64,000 nucleotides of DNA, taken from contig CP094243.1 of the NCBI GenBank assembly GCA_022749655.1, positions 5,022,001 to 5,086,000 of the forward strand. The letters run 5' to 3'. This document shows positions 17,705-27,085 of this stretch, in pieces. The DNA is from Xanthomonas phaseoli pv. phaseoli. GTDB lineage: Bacteria > Pseudomonadota > Gammaproteobacteria > Xanthomonadales > Xanthomonadaceae. Position numbers and translations under genes: made by a program. The stretch's first letter is position 1; every line of letters starts with the position of its first letter. Below the pieces are notes generated by a model. That model was not told where the DNA came from, ran no database searches, and saw nothing but the letters and a program-made list of their open reading frames with translations.

Positions 17705-17807
17705 TCAATGCGGCCAGAGGATGCGTCGACCCGCATCGGTAGCGCTGACTACGCTCACACCTTCGGTTTTTCGCTGTTTCCAGCGCATTCTCGGGGCGTT
17801 CTCCCCA

Positions 17808-18790
17808 TTACAGGCACAACTTCCCAACGGCAGGCATCAACTGCTTCCGCTTCAGCCACAGGTTCGACAGCGCAAAGAGCGTCAGCACCTGCGCGGTGTT
17901 TTTGACCAGGCCGCGATAGCGCACCTTGGCATAGCCAAACTGGCGCTTGATCACCCGAAACGGATGTTCCACCTTCGCACGCAGGCTGGCCTTGGTGTGC
18001 TCCCAGCGCTTGGCCAACTTCAGTTCGCGCTTGTTCTTGATCTGCTTCAGCTTCGAGGGCTTCTCCGCGATCAGGTAGCGTAGCTTGCGCTTGCCCTTGA
18101 TCTCATCGCGCTTCTCAAGCCCGGTGTAGCCGCTGTCCCCACACACCGTGTCTTCCTTGCCATGCAGCAGCTTGTGCGCTTGCGTGATGTCCGCCACGTT
18201 GGCTGCCGTGCATTCCACGTGGTGCACTAGGCCGGATTCATCATCCACTCCAATGTGCGCCTTCATCCCGAAGAAGTATTGGTTGCCCTTCTTGGTCTGG
18301 CGCATCTCCGGATCGCGCTCACCGTCCTTGTTCTTGGTCGAACTGGGCGCAGAGATAATCGTGGCATCCACAATCGTCCCGCCGCGCAGGCTCTGACCCT
18401 GCGCGACAGATGCGCGTTCACCCGATTGAACAGCTTGCGCGCCAAATCGTGCTGCTCCAGCAGATGGCGAAAGTTGAGAATCGTCGTCTCGTCCGGCACC
18501 TCATCCAGCCCGCCGATCTTGGCGAAACGGCGCATCGACACCGTGTCGTACAAGGCTTCTTCCGCCGATGGATCGCTCAATGCATACCACTGCTGCAAAA
18601 AGTGGATGCGCAGCATCGTCTCCAGCCGATACGGCTGTCGTCCCGGTTGCCCCGACTTCGGATAGTGCGGCTCGATCAGCCCCAGCAGCTCCTTCCACGG
18701 CACGACCTGCTCCATCTCGGCCAAAAACACCTCACGCCGCGTCCGCTTGCGCTTGCCGTCGTACTCCGCGTCGCCGAAGGTCAGCTGCAT
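17808..18790 (-). mobile_element. IS5-type element, transposase broken by a frameshift
   Basis: The transposase starts MQLTFGDAEYDGKRKRTRRE and has the IS5 DDE order: the N-terminal domain (QPGRQPYRLETMLRIHFLQQ, then DEVPDETTILNFRHLLEQHD), VDATIISAP, FFGMKAHIGVD with the first Asp, CGDSGYTGLEKRDE, and the C-terminal RAKVEHPFRVIKRQFGY with the Glu. The frame breaks near 18396-18403 (CGCAGGGTCAGAGC where one more base is needed), so it reads as two overlapping pieces, 18790-18263 and 18371-17808. The terminal inverted repeats could not be placed with confidence; the true ends lie slightly outside these coordinates. It truncates the Rhs gene on its left. Confidence 0.8.
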
Positions 18791-19536
18791 CGAAATCGTC
18801 TACTCGGGTCGATGATCGATTGTGGCAGATCAGGACGGATTGTTCAGAGTTTCCCTAGACATCTCATGGCCATGGAAAATAGTCGATTCGGAGATGTCTA
18901 TGAGCAGCAAGCGGTATACGGATGAGTTCAAGATCGAGGCGGTCCGGCAAGTGACGGATCGTGGGTTCAAGGTGGCAGACGTCGCCGAGCGGCTGGGTGT
19001 CACGACGCACAGCCTGTACGCCTGGCTGCGCAAGTTCGGCAAGCCCGGCGTGGTACAGCGCGCCGAGGTGGACCAGAGCGCCGAGGTTCGGCGGCTGAAG
19101 GCAGAGTTGCGTCGAGTGACCGAGGAGCGCGACATCCTAAAAAGGCCGCCGCGTACTTTGCCAAGGGTAAAGGCAAAGTACGCCTTCATGCAAGCCCACT
19201 GCGGGGAGTTCAGGGTGTGTGCGATGTGCCGGGTGTTGCGGGTGAACCGGGCTGGATACTACGCGTGGCTAAAGTCGCCGGACAGTGAGCGCGCCAAGGA
19301 AGACGAACGCCTGCTGGGGCTGATCAAGCACCACTGGCTGGCCAGCGGCAGTGTGTATGGGCATCGCAAGATCGCCAAGGATCTACGCGATCTGGGTGAG
19401 CGTTGCAGTCGCCATCGGGTGCATCGATTGATGCGCGCCGAGGGATTGCGTGCCCAGGTGGGCTATGGTCGCAAACCGCGCTTCCATGGAGGGATGCAGT
19501 GCAAGGCGGCGGCCAACCTGCTTGACCGACAGTTCG

Positions 19537-20865
19537 GAGCGTGTGCAGAATTTTGTGTAACCGTGGTTTGGGTTACCGCTGAGGAAGTCGCCCCTCGAAC
19601 TGGATCGTAAAGCGGTTCAGCGCAGCCTTCCAGTCGCGGATCGGCAGCGTCCATTTCTTGGTGATGTTGCGCAGAGCCAGGTAGAACAGTTTCATCAAGG
19701 CTTCGTCGCTGGGGAACGCGCCGCGGTTCTTGGTCAGCTTGCGCAGGCTCATGTTGACCGACTCGATGGCGTTGGTCGTATAGATCACCTTGCGGATCTC
19801 CGGTGGGTAGTCGAAGAACGGGATCAGTCGTGACCAATTGCGCCGCCATGACTGGCTGATGGGCGGGTACTGGGCGTCCCACTTGGCCTCGAACTCGGTC
19901 AGTGCCTGCTCGGCCTCCTCGACGGTGGCGCAGGCGTAAATGCGCTTGAGATCGGCGGCAACCTCGGCGCGGCGTTTCCACGAGACGTAGTTCAGGCTGT
20001 GCCGCACCATGTGCACGATGCACAGCTGCACGGTGGTCTGCGGGAACACCGCCTCGATCGCCTCGGGAAACCCCTTCAGGCCATCGACGCAGGCAATGAA
20101 GATGTCCTGCACCCCGCGGTTGCGTAGCTCCGTCACGACTTGCAGCCAAAACTTGGCACCCTCGGCCTGCGCCAGCCATAGGCCCAGCACTTCCTTCTCG
20201 CCGCCCATGGTGATGCCGATGGCCAGGTACACCGCCTTGACCCGCACCGCGCCCTCGCGCACTTTGACGTGGATGCAGTCCAGATAGACGATCGGATAGA
20301 CCGGATCCAGTGGCCGCGCCTGCCACGCCTTGACCTCCTCGACGACCGCATCGGTGACTGAGGAAATCAGACTCGGCGACACCTCGGTGCCGTACATCTC
20401 CTCCAGGTGCGACTGGATCTCGCGCACGGTCATGCCGCGCGCGTACAACGACAAGATCTTGTCATCGAAGCCGGCCCAGCGGGTCTGGTGCTTGGGGATC
20501 AGCTGTGGCGCGAAGCTGCCGTGGCGATCACGCGGAATCTCGATCGGCAGCTCGCCGAACTCGCCCTTGAGCGTCTTGCGGCTGCGTCCGTTGCGCGTGT
20601 TGCCGGCCGCGTTGGCGACCGGCTCATGCTTGTCATGACCGAGGTGTTCGGTCATCTCCGCGTCCAGCGCCCGCTCCACCAACCGCTTGGTCAGCTGCTT
20701 GAGCAGGCCGTTCTCGCCGATCAGATCCTCGGGTTTGGTGTAGTTGACCAACAGGCTGCTAAGCAGCTCGTCGGGTACCTCATGTGTGCGTGGGCTCATG
20801 GTGTCTCCGGGTTAGGTGGCAGTCTCCTGCCTGTGGCCCGGTTACACAAAATCTAGGACACGCCC
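19537..20865 (-). mobile_element. IS256-type element (1329 bp) with 8-bp target duplication
   Basis: The ends are imperfect inverted repeats: left GAGCGTGTGCAGAATTTTGT and right (reversed) GGGCGTGTCCTAGATTTTGT, both continuing GTAACCG. The 8-bp sequence ACAGTTCG stands at 19529-19536 and again at 20866-20873. Removing the element and one copy restores LLDRQFDVTEPDT in the outer transposase, which proves the insertion point. Confidence 0.93.
19573..20799 (-). CDS. IS256-family transposase
   Basis: An intact 408-residue DDE transposase of the Mutator/IS256 type. It starts MSPRTHEVPDELLSSLLVNY and contains FDDKILSLYARGMTVREIQ, PIVYLDCIHVKVRE with the first catalytic Asp, FIACVDGLKGFPEAIEAVFP with the second, and KVIYTTNAIESVNMSLRK near the C-terminal Glu. 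The length fits the family. It fills nearly the whole element, and its stop lies close to the left terminal repeat. Because the frame and both ends are intact, the element may still be mobile. Confidence 0.93.
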   Translation of the reverse strand: MSPRTHEVPDELLSSLLVNYTKPEDLIGENGLLKQLTKRLVERALDAEMTEHLGHDKHEPVANAAGNTRNGRSRKTLKGEFGELPIEIPRDRHGSFAPQLIPKHQTRWAGFDDKILSLYARGMTVREIQSHLEEMYGTEVSPSLISSVTDAVVEEVKAWQARPLDPVYPIVYLDCIHVKVREGAVRVKAVYLAIGITMGGEKEVLGLWLAQAEGAKFWLQVVTELRNRGVQDIFIACVDGLKGFPEAIEAVFPQTTVQLCIVHMVRHSLNYVSWKRRAEVAADLKRIYACATVEEAEQALTEFEAKWDAQYPPISQSWRRNWSRLIPFFDYPPEIRKVIYTTNAIESVNMSLRKLTKNRGAFPSDEALMKLFYLALRNITKKWTLPIRDWKAALNRFTIQFEGRLPQR

Positions 20866-20978
20866 ACAGTTCGACGTGACCGAGCCGGACACGGCCTGGG
20901 CGAGCGATTTCACCTTCATCCGCACGCACGAAGGCTGGATGGGTAATCCCCCACTTTTAGCGGTCGCCAGAAGTGGAG

Positions 20979-21806
20979 CTAAGCGGCCATCGCCAACTTC
21001 ATGGCAGGCGTGATGCCGCCGAGCGCCATATTCGGACGCTCGTGGTTGTACGTCCATAGCCAGCGGGTGGCTTTGTCCTGCACCTGGTCGATGGTGTCGA
21101 ACAGGGTTTGGGCGAGCCAGGCGTAGCGGATGGTGCGGTTGTAGCGTTCAACGTAGGCGTTCTGCTGTGGCTTGCCCGGCTGGATGTGCTCGACCCGGAT
21201 ACCATGCCGCTGCGCCCAGGACAGCAACGCGCCACTGATGTATTCAGGGCCGTTGTCGCAGCGGATCACGGCGGGCTTGCCGCGCCACTCGATGATCTGC
21301 TCCAGCGATCGGATCACACGGGCTGACGGCAGCGACAGATCCACCTCGATCCCCAGCCCCTCGCGATTGAAGTCGTCGAGCACATTGAACAGCCGGAAGC
21401 TGCGGCCGTCGGCCAACTGGTCGTGCATGAAGTCCATCGACCAGACCTGGTTGATAGCCTCCGGCACCGCCAGAGGCTCGGGCCGCTCACGCACCAGCCG
21501 CTTCCTCGGCTTGATCCGCAGGTTCAACTCCAGCTCGCGGTAGATCCGGTAGACCCGCTTGTGATTCCAGCCAAAGCCCTTCACGTTGCGCAGGTACAGG
21601 TAGCACAGGCCAAAGCCCCAGTCGCGATGGGCGGTCGTCAGGCGGACCAGCCAGTCGGCGATCCGGGCGTTCTGCTCGCTGGCCTTGGCCTGGTAACGGA
21701 AGCAGGTCTCGCTCACCGCGAAGGCCTGGCAGGCGTGGCGGATGTTCGTACGCCCGCTCGTGACTGCCGATTGGGCCATCTCGCGTCGCTGAGATGGCCT
21801 CACCAT
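20979..21806 (-). CDS. IS3-family transposase orfB (inner element)
   Basis: A 275-residue integrase-type catalytic subunit starting [18 protein letters not shown]. It has the helper region [20 protein letters not shown] and the DDE core: [13 protein letters not shown] (first Asp), [16 protein letters not shown] (second Asp), and [17 protein letters not shown] with the Glu. The frame is intact to the stop at 20979. It is translated with orfA: the orfB start overlaps the expected end of orfA around an A-rich run. Confidence 0.92.
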   Translation of the reverse strand: MVRPSQRREMAQSAVTSGRTNIRHACQAFAVSETCFRYQAKASEQNARIADWLVRLTTAHRDWGFGLCYLYLRNVKGFGWNHKRVYRIYRELELNLRIKPRKRLVRERPEPLAVPEAINQVWSMDFMHDQLADGRSFRLFNVLDDFNREGLGIEVDLSLPSARVIRSLEQIIEWRGKPAVIRCDNGPEYISGALLSWAQRHGIRVEHIQPGKPQQNAYVERYNRTIRYAWLAQTLFDTIDQVQDKATRWLWTYNHERPNMALGGITPAMKLAMAA

Positions 21807-22065
21807 TTTTTGCGAGCGCTTCCTTCAGCAGGTCGGTACTGAGCTGCGCCTCGGCGTACATCTTCTTGAGCCGGCGGTTCTCCTCCTCCAGCTCCTTCAT
21901 GCGCGCGACCATGGACACGTCCATGCCGCCGAACTTGCTGCGCCACTTGTAGAACGTGGCCGAGCTGATGCCGTGCTCGCGGCACAGCTCCGGCACGGGC
22001 GCACCGGCCTGGGCCTGCTTGAGCACGGCGATGATCTGGCTGTCGGTAAAGCGGGACTTCTTCAT
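21807..22065 (-). CDS. IS3-family transposase orfA (inner element)
   Basis: A short DNA-binding subunit starting [20 protein letters not shown], with the helix-turn-helix [20 protein letters not shown] and a leucine-zipper-like tail ([20 protein letters not shown]). In IS407-type elements orfA normally ends LAKKW at a stop overlapping the orfB ATG. Here the A-run has six residues, so the frame reads LAKNGEAIS and continues to 21487 without meaning. A seventh A would restore the normal stop. Either a programmed slippage site or a homopolymer error. Confidence 0.8.
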
Positions 22066-22593
22066 GGAACCTCCTCGGGAAAGGGGACGAGAAAATTCCA
22101 CTTCTGGCGTCTGCTAATGGGCGGGGGATTACCGATGTACCTGGCTGTGGTGATCGATCTGTTTTCCAGGCAGGTCGTCGGCTGGGCGATGCGCGATCGG
22201 GCCGACACCGAGTTGGTCGTGCAGGCCTTGTTGTCTGCGGTGTGGCGGCGCAAACCCAATGCTGGTTGCTTGGTTCACTCAGACCAAGGGTCGGTCTACA
22301 CCAGCGATGACTGGCAGAGTTTCCTGGCGTCCCATGGCTTGGTGTGCAGCATGAGTCGGCGTGGCAACTGCCACGACAACGCACCCGTGGAGAGCTTCTT
22401 CGGCCTGCTCAAACGCGAGCGGATCAGGCGACGAATCTATCCCACCAAGGACGCCGCACGCGCCGAGGTATTCGACTACATCGAGATGTTCTACAACCCC
22501 AACCGCCGCCACGGTTCAACTGGTGACCTGTCCCCTGTAGAGTTTGAACGGCGCTACGCGCAACGAGGGTCTTGAGTGTCTACGGAACCCTGG

Positions 22594-23486
22594 GCGTATC
22601 AGACACTGGCCTGCAGCTCATGCCATGACCCCAGCAAGGCGTTTGCCCAAGACGTCGCGGTTCCCACTGTCTATGGTCAACGCACTGGCACCCGGAACGT
22701 GCCGAGCTTGCAAGACCTTCCTCACTTCACTCACTTCTTCTGGGATGGTCGCGAGGAGCGGCTGGACCAAGCTGCGGTGGCAGCCTTCACCAATCAGGCC
22801 GAAATGGCTCAACCCGATATGAGTGCGGTGATCAGGGCAGTGTCACAGAAGCCGGACTACCGAATACGGTTTAAAGCGGCATTTGGCAATGAGCATGTCG
22901 ACCAGGAACGGATCTCCAGTTCCATCTTGGCTTACCTGGCTTCTGTGACCACTGGCCGCAGCCGATACGATGCTTTTGTCGCGGGGAATACCGCTGCCTT
23001 GACAACGGCAGAGCGCCGCGGCCTGGATGTGTTCCGGGGAAAGCCGAATGTTCCTCATGTCACGCATTGGAGGGAGCACCGGCTGCTTTCACGGACAATC
23101 AGTTTCACCATTCCAACGTCGGGATGGATCGGATGGCTGGGCAAGTCGGCACCACCATTGAATCCTTTAAAACCAAGCGCGAGCAGGGTGTCCCAGTAGC
23201 TGCGCTAGTCTTGTCAGACCCAGACATTGCCGCATTGGGACGGTTTGCAATCAGCGGCCAAGGCAATGACTTGGCGGCCTACCGCACACCAACGCTACGC
23301 AACGTCACCCGCACGCCACCATATATGCACGATGGTAGCGTTCGAAGCCTTGAAGAGGCGATCCAACGCGAGATCTATTACCGCAGCCTTGCTCGTGGCG
23401 CACCTATCTCGCTGACTGCAGCAGAGCAACAGGATTTGCATGCATTCTTGTATGCACTGGAAGACCTACCAAACGACACGCGTTAA
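22594..23486 (+). pseudogene. Di-heme cytochrome c peroxidase family protein, truncated and frameshifted
   Basis: A MauG/CcpA-like periplasmic di-heme protein. The first visible residues contain ACSSCHDPSKAF, a CxxCH heme site, followed by RNVPSLQDLPHFTHFFWDGR. The second heme site appears only one frame over: KAECSSCHALEGAPAAFTDN, then the normal C-terminal part (LAAYRTPTLRNVTRTPPYMH, DGSVRSLEEAIQ) to 23486. One base is missing near 23036-23043 (CGGGGAAAGCC). The N-terminus with its signal peptide is gone, cut by the outer IS3 element. The gene is therefore dead even if the frameshift were an error. Confidence 0.85.
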
Positions 23487-23977
23487 GATTTAGCGTCAAC
23501 TTCGGCAGCACCAGCGGGCCGGCTTGGCACCACGTCAAACTCGCGCTGAACTACTTTTCCAGTCTTACCAAGCCGCGCTTCTAACAAGTGGCGCCCCTCA
23601 GACCAAGGCTGAGTAGGCTTGAACTCGAAGTGCGCCGAATCACTATTCGCGGCTACCGGTTGAACCTTCTCACCTAGCACCTGGCCATTCTTCAGATCGA
23701 TCAACCGCAGCGAAATAGATGGCACCTCAGACCCAGAATGGGTGACTGACACTGTGACTGAAATCGGTGAGTCAGGACCTACCGGCTCGGACCGGTTCTG
23801 GGTTGTGGCCCCATTTCCCTTGGTCACCACCAAAATTTCCCGAATCTTTGCCGAACTCGCAGCTGCGGAAGGCGCTGTTGATGCTTGCGGCTCTTTTCCA
23901 CCGCTGCCCGCAGGCGCGGTGCAACTGCACAATGCGCCAGCCAACAAAACCAAAGTCCCTTTCATCAACAAATGCAT
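23483..23977 (-). CDS. Predicted lipoprotein of unknown function
   Basis: A 164-residue exported protein starting MHLLMKGTLVLLAGALCSC, a lipoprotein signal with lipobox ALCSC. The mature part starts with a Ser/Ala-rich linker, followed by one beta-rich domain: ILVVTKGNGATTQNRSEPVG, ISVTVSVTHSGSEVPSISLR, FEFKPTQPWSEGRHLLEARL. That layout resembles an Ig-like or Big-type domain, but no family is recognised. The gene is convergent with the broken peroxidase and overlaps its stop by a few bases. The ATG at 23977 is chosen for the signal peptide. Confidence 0.65.
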   Translation of the reverse strand: MHLLMKGTLVLLAGALCSCTAPAGSGGKEPQASTAPSAAASSAKIREILVVTKGNGATTQNRSEPVGPDSPISVTVSVTHSGSEVPSISLRLIDLKNGQVLGEKVQPVAANSDSAHFEFKPTQPWSEGRHLLEARLGKTGKVVQREFDVVPSRPAGAAEVDAKS

Positions 23978-24156
23978 GGCCGTTTCCTTTTGGCGAACCT
24001 GTCGCGGACAAAGAAGGTTATCAGGAACCAGGGCTCCGCTGCATCTCAGCAAAGCATACGATTGTTCGAACAGACTCGTTGAGATTTGCTATGACTACGA
24101 GTCTGGCGAGACCATTGTTCTCTTAGCGTTATCCTGAGTTAGGCAGACACCTCGCG

Positions 24157-24789
24157 TTAGCCAGCCAGCTCCGCTGCCTCGACGCTGTGCTCACCCCGCG
24201 CCGGTGCCAGCGCGGCAGACACCATCGCCACGGCAATCCGTTCGGCCGGATTGATGCGGAACCGGCGCGGCAGGAGTGGGCCGAGTGCGCCGAGGACGAC
24301 GCTGCCGATGTGTTCGCCAGTGCGGCGCTCTTCGCGTTCGCCGCCGATCAGGCCGGGGCGCACGAAGGTGAGCGAAGGGAAGCCGATCTCGCGCGGGTCG
24401 CGCTCCAGCTCACCCTTGACGCGGCTGTAGAAGATGCGCGACTGCGTATTGGCGCCGGCCGCGGAGTTCAGCACGAAGACCGAGGTGCCCTGCGCGCAGG
24501 CGGCGCGCGCGATGGCGAGCGGGTAATCGTGGTCGATACGATAGAACGCCTCGCGCGAGCCGGCCTGTTTCATCGTGCTTCCCAACGCACAGATGGCCGC
24601 TTCCATGCGCGGTGCCGTCCAGTGATCGAGCCGTTCGAAGTCGATCACCTGGTTGCGCAGCTTGGGATGGATCTGCGCCAGCGGCCGCCGCGTGATCGCG
24701 ACCACGCCGGTGCAACGCGTATCGCCCAGCAATTGCTGCAGCACGTGCTTGCCGACCAGGCCGGTCGCCCCTGCCAACAAGACATCCAT
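24157..24789 (-). CDS. NAD(P)-binding Rossmann-fold protein (atypical SDR)
   Basis: A 210-residue protein starting MDVLLAGATGLVGKHVLQQL, the GxxGxxG NAD(P) motif of extended or atypical SDRs. Later segments are AICALGSTMKQAGSREAFYR, VFVLNSAAGANTQSRIFYSR with a YxxxK-like YSRVK, and LTFVRPGLIGGERE. This is the pattern of the small HIM1/TIP30-like oxidoreductases. Substrate unknown. The ATG lies 17 bases after the glgX stop on the same strand, so it is probably the last gene of the glycogen operon, perhaps only by position. Confidence 0.85.
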   Translation of the reverse strand: MDVLLAGATGLVGKHVLQQLLGDTRCTGVVAITRRPLAQIHPKLRNQVIDFERLDHWTAPRMEAAICALGSTMKQAGSREAFYRIDHDYPLAIARAACAQGTSVFVLNSAAGANTQSRIFYSRVKGELERDPREIGFPSLTFVRPGLIGGEREERRTGEHIGSVVLGALGPLLPRRFRINPAERIAVAMVSAALAPARGEHSVEAAELAG

Positions 24790-24805
24790 CAGGCCACCCT
24801 CGCCA

Positions 24806-26968
24806 TCAGCGCGCGCCTTCGGAGACGATCCGCGCACTGCTGACGATGCGGTCGCGCTCCACCGCCAGCAGCGTCAGCGAATGCGCCGGGGCCTTCCATT
24901 CGCTGCCACCGGCCACCACACGCCCACCGTGGCGTGCGGTGTCCACCAGCACGCGCCAATGTTCGTCGTGCATGGCCGGCAGCGTGAACGACACGGCGGT
25001 GGAGGCGGCATTGATCAGCATCAGCAAGGTCACGTTGGCGGCAATCTCGCGCAGGCCGGTGGTCGGCGAGCGGCCATCCAGGCGCAGCATCAGCGCACGC
25101 GCTTCCGGGTCGTGCCAGCCGGCTTCATCCATCTCGGTGCCATTGGGCGCCAGCCAGGTCAGATCCTTCAGGCCCAGCGCTTCGTCGAACTTGCCGTCGA
25201 AGAAACGCGCGCGATGCAGCAACGGGTAGCGCTGCCGGATGCGGATCAATCGGCGCACGAATGCGGCCTGGTCGGCGGCTGCGGCCTTGGTGGCGGCAGT
25301 CCAGTCGATCCAGGTCAACTCGTTGTCCTGGCAATACGCATTGTTGTTGCCGTTCTGGCTATGGCCGAACTCATCGCCTGCCAGCAACATCGGCGTGCCC
25401 TGCGACAACAGCAAGGTGGCGAGCAGGTTGCGCATCTGCTGGCGACGCAGCTGCTTGATCGCCGGATCGTTGGTCTCGCCTTCCACGCCATAGTTGGAAG
25501 AGATGTTGTGGTCGCTGCCGTCCCGGCCGTCTTCGCCGTTGGCGAGGTTGTGCTTGCCTTCGTAGCTGACCAGATCGCGCAGGGTAAAGCCGTCGTGCGC
25601 CGTGACGAAATTGACCGAGGCGGTGGGACGGCGGCCGCTGTGATTGAACAGGTCCGCAGAGCCGGTGAGGCGCGTGGCCAACTCGGCCAGCTGGCCACCG
25701 TCGCCGCGCCAGAACGCGCGCACGTTGTCGCGGAACTTGTCGTTCCATTCCACCCAACCGGGCGGGAAATTGCCCACCTGATAGCCACCGGGGCCGATAT
25801 CCCACGGCTCGGCGATCAGCTTGGTCTGGCTGAGCACCGGATCCTGGCGCACCGCATCCAGGAAACTGCCGGATGGATCGAAGCCATAGCGTTCGCGGCC
25901 CAGGATGCTGGCCAGATCGAAACGGAAGCCGTCCACGTGCATTTCCTGCACCCAGTAACGCAGCGAATCCATCACCATGCGTAGCGCGCCGACGTTGGTG
26001 AGGTCGAAGGTATTACCGGTGCCGGTGTCGTTGATGTAGAAGCGACGATCGTCGGCCAGGCGGTAATAACTGGCGTTGTCGATGCCCTTGAACGAGAGCG
26101 TGGGCCCGAGCTCGTTGCCTTCGGCGGTGTGGTTGTAGACCACATCCAGCAGCACTTCCAGGCCGGCGTGATGCAGGCGCGCCACCATCTGCTTGAACTC
26201 GGCCACGGTGCGCGTGGACATGTAGCGCGCTTGCGGCGCAAAAAAGCCCAGCGTGTTGTAGCCCCAGTAATTGCGCAGGCCTTTTTCCAGCAGGTATTGA
26301 TCGTCGACGAACGCATGCACGGGGAGCAATTCCACGGCGGTGACGCCGAGCGAGCTGATGTGGTCGATCAATTCGTCGGTCTTCAGCGCCGAAAAAGTGC
26401 CGCGCTGTTCCGGCGGCACCGCCGGGTGCAGCATGCTCAGCCCGCGTACGTGCGCTTCATAGATCACCGTACGGTTCCACGGCGTCTGCGGCGGGCGGTC
26501 CTGGCCCCAGGTGAAGGCTGGGTCGATCACGGCGGACTTGGGCATGAACGCGGCGCTGTCGCGGCGGTCGAAGCTCAGGTCCTTGTCGCGATGACCGATG
26601 GTGTAGCCGAACAAGTGCGGCGCCCATTTGAGTTCGCCAACGATCTGCTTGGCATACGGGTCCAGCAGCAATTTGTTGTGGTTGAAGCGGTGCCCGGCAT
26701 CGGGCGCATATGGCCCATGCACGCGGTAGCCGTACAACTGGCCGGGCCGTGCGTCGGGCAGATAGCCGTGCCAGACCTCGTCGGTGTATTCCGGTAGCGC
26801 AATGCGCTCCTGTTCGCGGCCACGATCGTCGAACAGGCACAGCTCCACCCGGGTGGCGTTGCGCGAATACAGCGCGAAGTTGACGCCCAACCCATCCCAG
26901 GTGGCACCGAGCGGGTTGGGACGGCCTTCGCGAATGCGCGAGCGCTGGGTGAACTTGCGAGTGGCCAT
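24806..26968 (-). CDS. glgX: Glycogen debranching enzyme GlgX
   Basis: A 720-residue GH13 isoamylase-type enzyme that removes alpha-1,6 branches from glycogen. The N-terminal CBM48 domain includes GRPNPLGATWDGLGVNFALY and HGYLPDARPGQLYGYRVHGP. The catalytic barrel shows DVVYNHTAEGNELGP, VDGFRFDLASILGRE with the nucleophile Asp, KLIAEPWDIGPGGYQVG with the acid Glu, and NFVTAHDGFTLRDLVSYEGK. GDEFGHSQNGNNNAYCQDN is the GlgX/isoamylase signature. The start at 26968 follows conserved family length. It lies in the glg/tre operon after treY and a small DUF2934 gene, and would supply linear ends to the trehalose enzymes. Confidence 0.95.
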   Translation of the reverse strand: MATRKFTQRSRIREGRPNPLGATWDGLGVNFALYSRNATRVELCLFDDRGREQERIALPEYTDEVWHGYLPDARPGQLYGYRVHGPYAPDAGHRFNHNKLLLDPYAKQIVGELKWAPHLFGYTIGHRDKDLSFDRRDSAAFMPKSAVIDPAFTWGQDRPPQTPWNRTVIYEAHVRGLSMLHPAVPPEQRGTFSALKTDELIDHISSLGVTAVELLPVHAFVDDQYLLEKGLRNYWGYNTLGFFAPQARYMSTRTVAEFKQMVARLHHAGLEVLLDVVYNHTAEGNELGPTLSFKGIDNASYYRLADDRRFYINDTGTGNTFDLTNVGALRMVMDSLRYWVQEMHVDGFRFDLASILGRERYGFDPSGSFLDAVRQDPVLSQTKLIAEPWDIGPGGYQVGNFPPGWVEWNDKFRDNVRAFWRGDGGQLAELATRLTGSADLFNHSGRRPTASVNFVTAHDGFTLRDLVSYEGKHNLANGEDGRDGSDHNISSNYGVEGETNDPAIKQLRRQQMRNLLATLLLSQGTPMLLAGDEFGHSQNGNNNAYCQDNELTWIDWTAATKAAAADQAAFVRRLIRIRQRYPLLHRARFFDGKFDEALGLKDLTWLAPNGTEMDEAGWHDPEARALMLRLDGRSPTTGLREIAANVTLLMLINAASTAVSFTLPAMHDEHWRVLVDTARHGGRVVAGGSEWKAPAHSLTLLAVERDRIVSSARIVSEGAR

Positions 26969-27085
26969 CGGTGACTCCTTAGAACGGTGAACGCAAACGG
27001 TGCGCGATTTTGCACTGGCGGAGCGATCCGCCGCACATGGGCCGGCCCGCAGCAGGCCGACCCATGCACGCTGCCAGACACGCCG

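Larger units (their letters stand above)
20942..22133 (-). mobile_element. Inner IS3-type element (1192 bp, IS407-like) with 4-bp target duplication
   Basis: The terminal inverted repeats are about 36 bp: left GGTAATCCCCCACTTTTAGC..., right (reversed) GGTAATCCCCCGCCCATTAG..., both ending GCCAGAAGTGGA. GATG flanks it at 20938-20941 and 22134-22137. Removing the element and one GATG restores [14 protein letters not shown] in the outer transposase. The 4-bp duplication and orfA/orfB layout fit the IS407 group of the IS3 family. Confidence 0.92.
18894..22575 (+). pseudogene. Outer IS3-type transposase (orfA-orfB) in three pieces
   Basis: The orfA part starts MSMSSKRYTDEFKIEAVRQV, with the helix-turn-helix VADVAERLGVTTHSLYAWL. 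The orfB part begins KYAFMQAHCGEFRVC, then HRVHRLMRAEGLRAQ. The first insertion falls inside LLDRQF/DVTEPDT, the second inside HEGWM/YLAVV. The rest carries the integrase core: [26 protein letters not shown] and the Glu region NAPVESFFGLLKRE, ending at 22575. The pieces are 18894-19536, 20866-20941 and 22138-22575. The orfA/orfB junction reads CTAAAAAGGCC; with five A residues the two frames are fused directly, whereas a six-A slippery run would keep them separate. Confidence 0.85.
18846..22593 (+). mobile_element. IS3-type element (outer), carrying two other IS insertions
   Basis: The left end near CAGAGTTTCCCTAGACATCTC and the right end near GAGTGTCTACGGAACCCTG form imperfect inverted repeats. 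Within lies an IS3-type transposase cut twice by other elements. Removing the IS256-type insertion plus its 8-bp duplication and the inner IS3 plus its 4-bp duplication leaves about 1.2 kb, the usual IS3 length. The exact terminal bases are uncertain by a few nucleotides. Its right end cuts off the start of the di-heme peroxidase gene. Confidence 0.75.

Noticed and set aside
17700..18850. Terminal inverted repeats of the IS5-type element
   Set aside because: Several short candidates were compared, but none gave a convincing pair with a target duplication, so exact ends are not claimed.
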